From Archangium sp. (GTDB lineage: Bacteria; Myxococcota; Myxococcia; Myxococcales; Myxococcaceae), in contig JAEUJT010000113.1 of the NCBI GenBank assembly GCA_016793525.1, forward strand, positions 1 to 8,486: a DNA stretch of 8,486 nucleotides, given 5' to 3'. Below, piece after piece: positions 7,841 to 8,486 of the stretch. Under the pieces are notes generated by a model. That model was not told the origin of the DNA and did not search any database. It saw nothing but the letters and a program-made list of their open reading frames with translations. The position numbers were made by a program, and so were the translations under genes. Each line of letters opens with the position of its first letter. The stretch's first letter is position 1.

Positions 7841-7893
7841 CACAGCTGTGACGCGACCGCGCTTGCAAGCCGGTACCTCGGTGCTGGTACGGT
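7841..7893 (+). promoter_or_regulatory. Palindrome cluster and candidate promoter before the Pro/Ala-rich gene
   Basis: Within the 90-bp spacer lie two perfect 10-bp palindromes, CACAGCTGTG (7841-7850) and GCTTGCAAGC (7861-7870). Their centres are exactly 20 bp apart, so they fall on one face of the helix. GTACC (7873-7877) and GGTAC (7886-7890) then form an inverted repeat. TTGCAA (7863-7868) could be a -35 element and TACGGT (7888-7893) a weak -10, with a long 19-bp spacer. Together this looks like a regulated promoter for the gene at 7920, but each promoter element is weak. Confidence 0.35.
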
Positions 7894-7919
7894 GGTTTCA
7901 CCAGCGGCGGGGGTTGCTC

Positions 7920-8270
7920 ATGGCCATCGAAGGCATCGGAAAACAGGCAGTGAAGGCGCCTGAGGCGCTGCGCCCGCGTCGCGACGAGGCGCCCGCTCAA
8001 CGCCCCGGGGGGCCGGCCTTCAGCGAGAAGCTCGAGGCGATGCGCGGGGTCGAGGCGCCGAAGCCTCCACCCGTCGCCCTCGATTCGGCCGACGCGCCGA
8101 CCGAGAAGATGCCGCAGGTCGAGGTGGCTCCGGTGTCGGCCGCCGCCCCGGTGGTGAGTGAGCCCCGCCCCGACGTCGTCGCCTCGGTCGCCGAGAAGAC
8201 CGCGCCCAAAGAGAAGCCCAAGGCGTTCACCATCGCCGAGCTGAACCGCGGCACCGTTCGCTTGCGCTAA
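7920..8270 (+). CDS. Small Pro/Ala-rich hypothetical protein
   Basis: Encodes 116 residues, probably cytoplasmic, since no signal peptide or membrane segment is seen. It has a short ordered-looking N-terminus (MAIEGIGKQAVKAPEALRP), a FSEKLEAMRG helix near residues 34-43, a long Pro/Ala/Val/Glu-rich stretch that is likely disordered, and a basic C-terminus (AFTIAELNRGTVRLR). Conserved-looking ends joined by a low-complexity middle suggest an adaptor or secretion-associated small protein, but I recognise no family. The ATG at 7920 is preferred because a GGGGG tract lies about 7 nt upstream. The frame is open to a GTG at 7848, which has no ribosome-binding site and would run through the palindromic region. 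It is separated from the permease gene by 90 bp and probably transcribed on its own. It converges on the membrane-protein gene with 5 bp between stops. Confidence 0.65.
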   Translation: MAIEGIGKQAVKAPEALRPRRDEAPAQRPGGPAFSEKLEAMRGVEAPKPPPVALDSADAPTEKMPQVEVAPVSAAAPVVSEPRPDVVASVAEKTAPKEKPKAFTIAELNRGTVRLR

Positions 8271-8284
8271 AGCCGTCAGGGCTT
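8270..8284. terminator. Weak symmetric hairpin across the convergent stops
   Basis: AAGCC (8270-8274) and GGCTT (8280-8284) pair around a 5-nt loop. The structure spans the end of the plus-strand gene's TAA and the minus-strand gene's TGA. With only five pairs and no clear T run it would at most be a weak two-way terminator. Confidence 0.2.
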
Positions 8285-8486
8285 CAACGACAGCGTCGTT
8301 CCGTTCGGCGCCACCCAGACTTTTTTCAAGAAGGCGAGCGCGCCCGCGTCGCCGCTGTGAAACTGGGTGAAGAGGCGCAGCGCCCCGAGGTGCAGCACCA
8401 CCGTCACCAGCAGCACCGCGCCGGCCGCCCTCAGCGCCCGGGCCCTCTGAACGAGCCACCCCGCACACGTCGCCAGCAGCGCCACG
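8276..8486 (-). CDS. C-terminal fragment of a membrane protein (runs off the window)
   Basis: About 69 C-terminal residues are visible and the reading frame is still open at the right edge, so the true start is outside the window. A hydrophobic stretch at the edge (ALLATCAGWL) and a clear transmembrane segment (GAVLLVTVVLHLGALRL) are followed by a soluble tail of about 30 residues (FHSGDAGALAFLKKVWVAP). The basic loop QRARALRAA between the two hydrophobic stretches suggests a cytoplasmic turn. The arrangement fits the end of a polytopic protein, but too little is present to name a family. The gene converges on the small Pro/Ala-rich gene. Confidence 0.6.
   Translation of the reverse strand, partial: VALLATCAGWLVQRARALRAAGAVLLVTVVLHLGALRLFTQFHSGDAGALAFLKKVWVAPNGTTLSLKP

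Noticed and set aside
7025..7963. Plus-strand open frame of 312 residues over the permease
   Set aside because: It is an Arg/Gly/Ala-rich shadow in another frame. The overlapping permease has a good ribosome-binding site and the ABC-2 motif.

Overview
The window is very GC-rich (roughly two thirds G+C by eye, strong G/C bias at third codon positions) and densely coded. It looks like a chromosomal segment of a myxobacterium (Myxococcota, probably Cystobacterineae). The support is a secreted protein with two DUF4476 domains, each introduced by an RDCGTG..DDPGC motif, an FHA protein next to a hybrid histidine kinase, and many GTG starts and start/stop overlaps. No mobile element, CRISPR array, tRNA or rRNA was seen.

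Layout. (1) 1-383: a 61-residue secreted Lys/Glu/Ala-rich peptide gene, followed by a strong GCAA-capped hairpin and a 20-bp inverted repeat just before the next ribosome-binding site. (2) 384-2036 (+): a 550-residue exported protein of unknown function with a duplicated C-terminal DUF4476 unit. (3) 2033-2569 (-): a 178-residue protein with a C-terminal FHA phosphothreonine-binding domain. It has no intergenic DNA on either side, because both stops lie in one CTAG and both starts in one CATG. (4) 2568-3782 (+): a hybrid histidine kinase (HisKA-HATPase-receiver) without any sensor domain. (5) 3812-7829 (+): a tightly coupled run of a membrane glycosyltransferase of the ArnT/PMT-like class, an ABC ATPase and an ABC-2 permease, joined by 1-nt and 4-nt overlaps. 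(6) 7830-7919: a short intergenic region with two perfect 10-bp palindromes. (7) 7920-8270 (+): a 116-residue Pro/Ala-rich protein of unknown function. (8) 8276-8486 (-): the C-terminal end of a membrane protein that continues past the window.

How the parts may work together. The kinase, glycosyltransferase and transporter genes are co-directional with gaps of 29 nt or less and may be one transcription unit. A reasonable inference is a phospho-signalling pair (FHA protein plus soluble hybrid kinase) placed beside an envelope-modification unit (lipid-linked sugar transfer plus ABC-2 export). Direct functional linkage is not proven by the sequence. Nothing here is clearly a new defence or mobile system. 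The more unusual signals are the gene-packing geometry around the FHA gene, the sensor-less kinase, the KKEE peptide and the palindromic intergenic sites.
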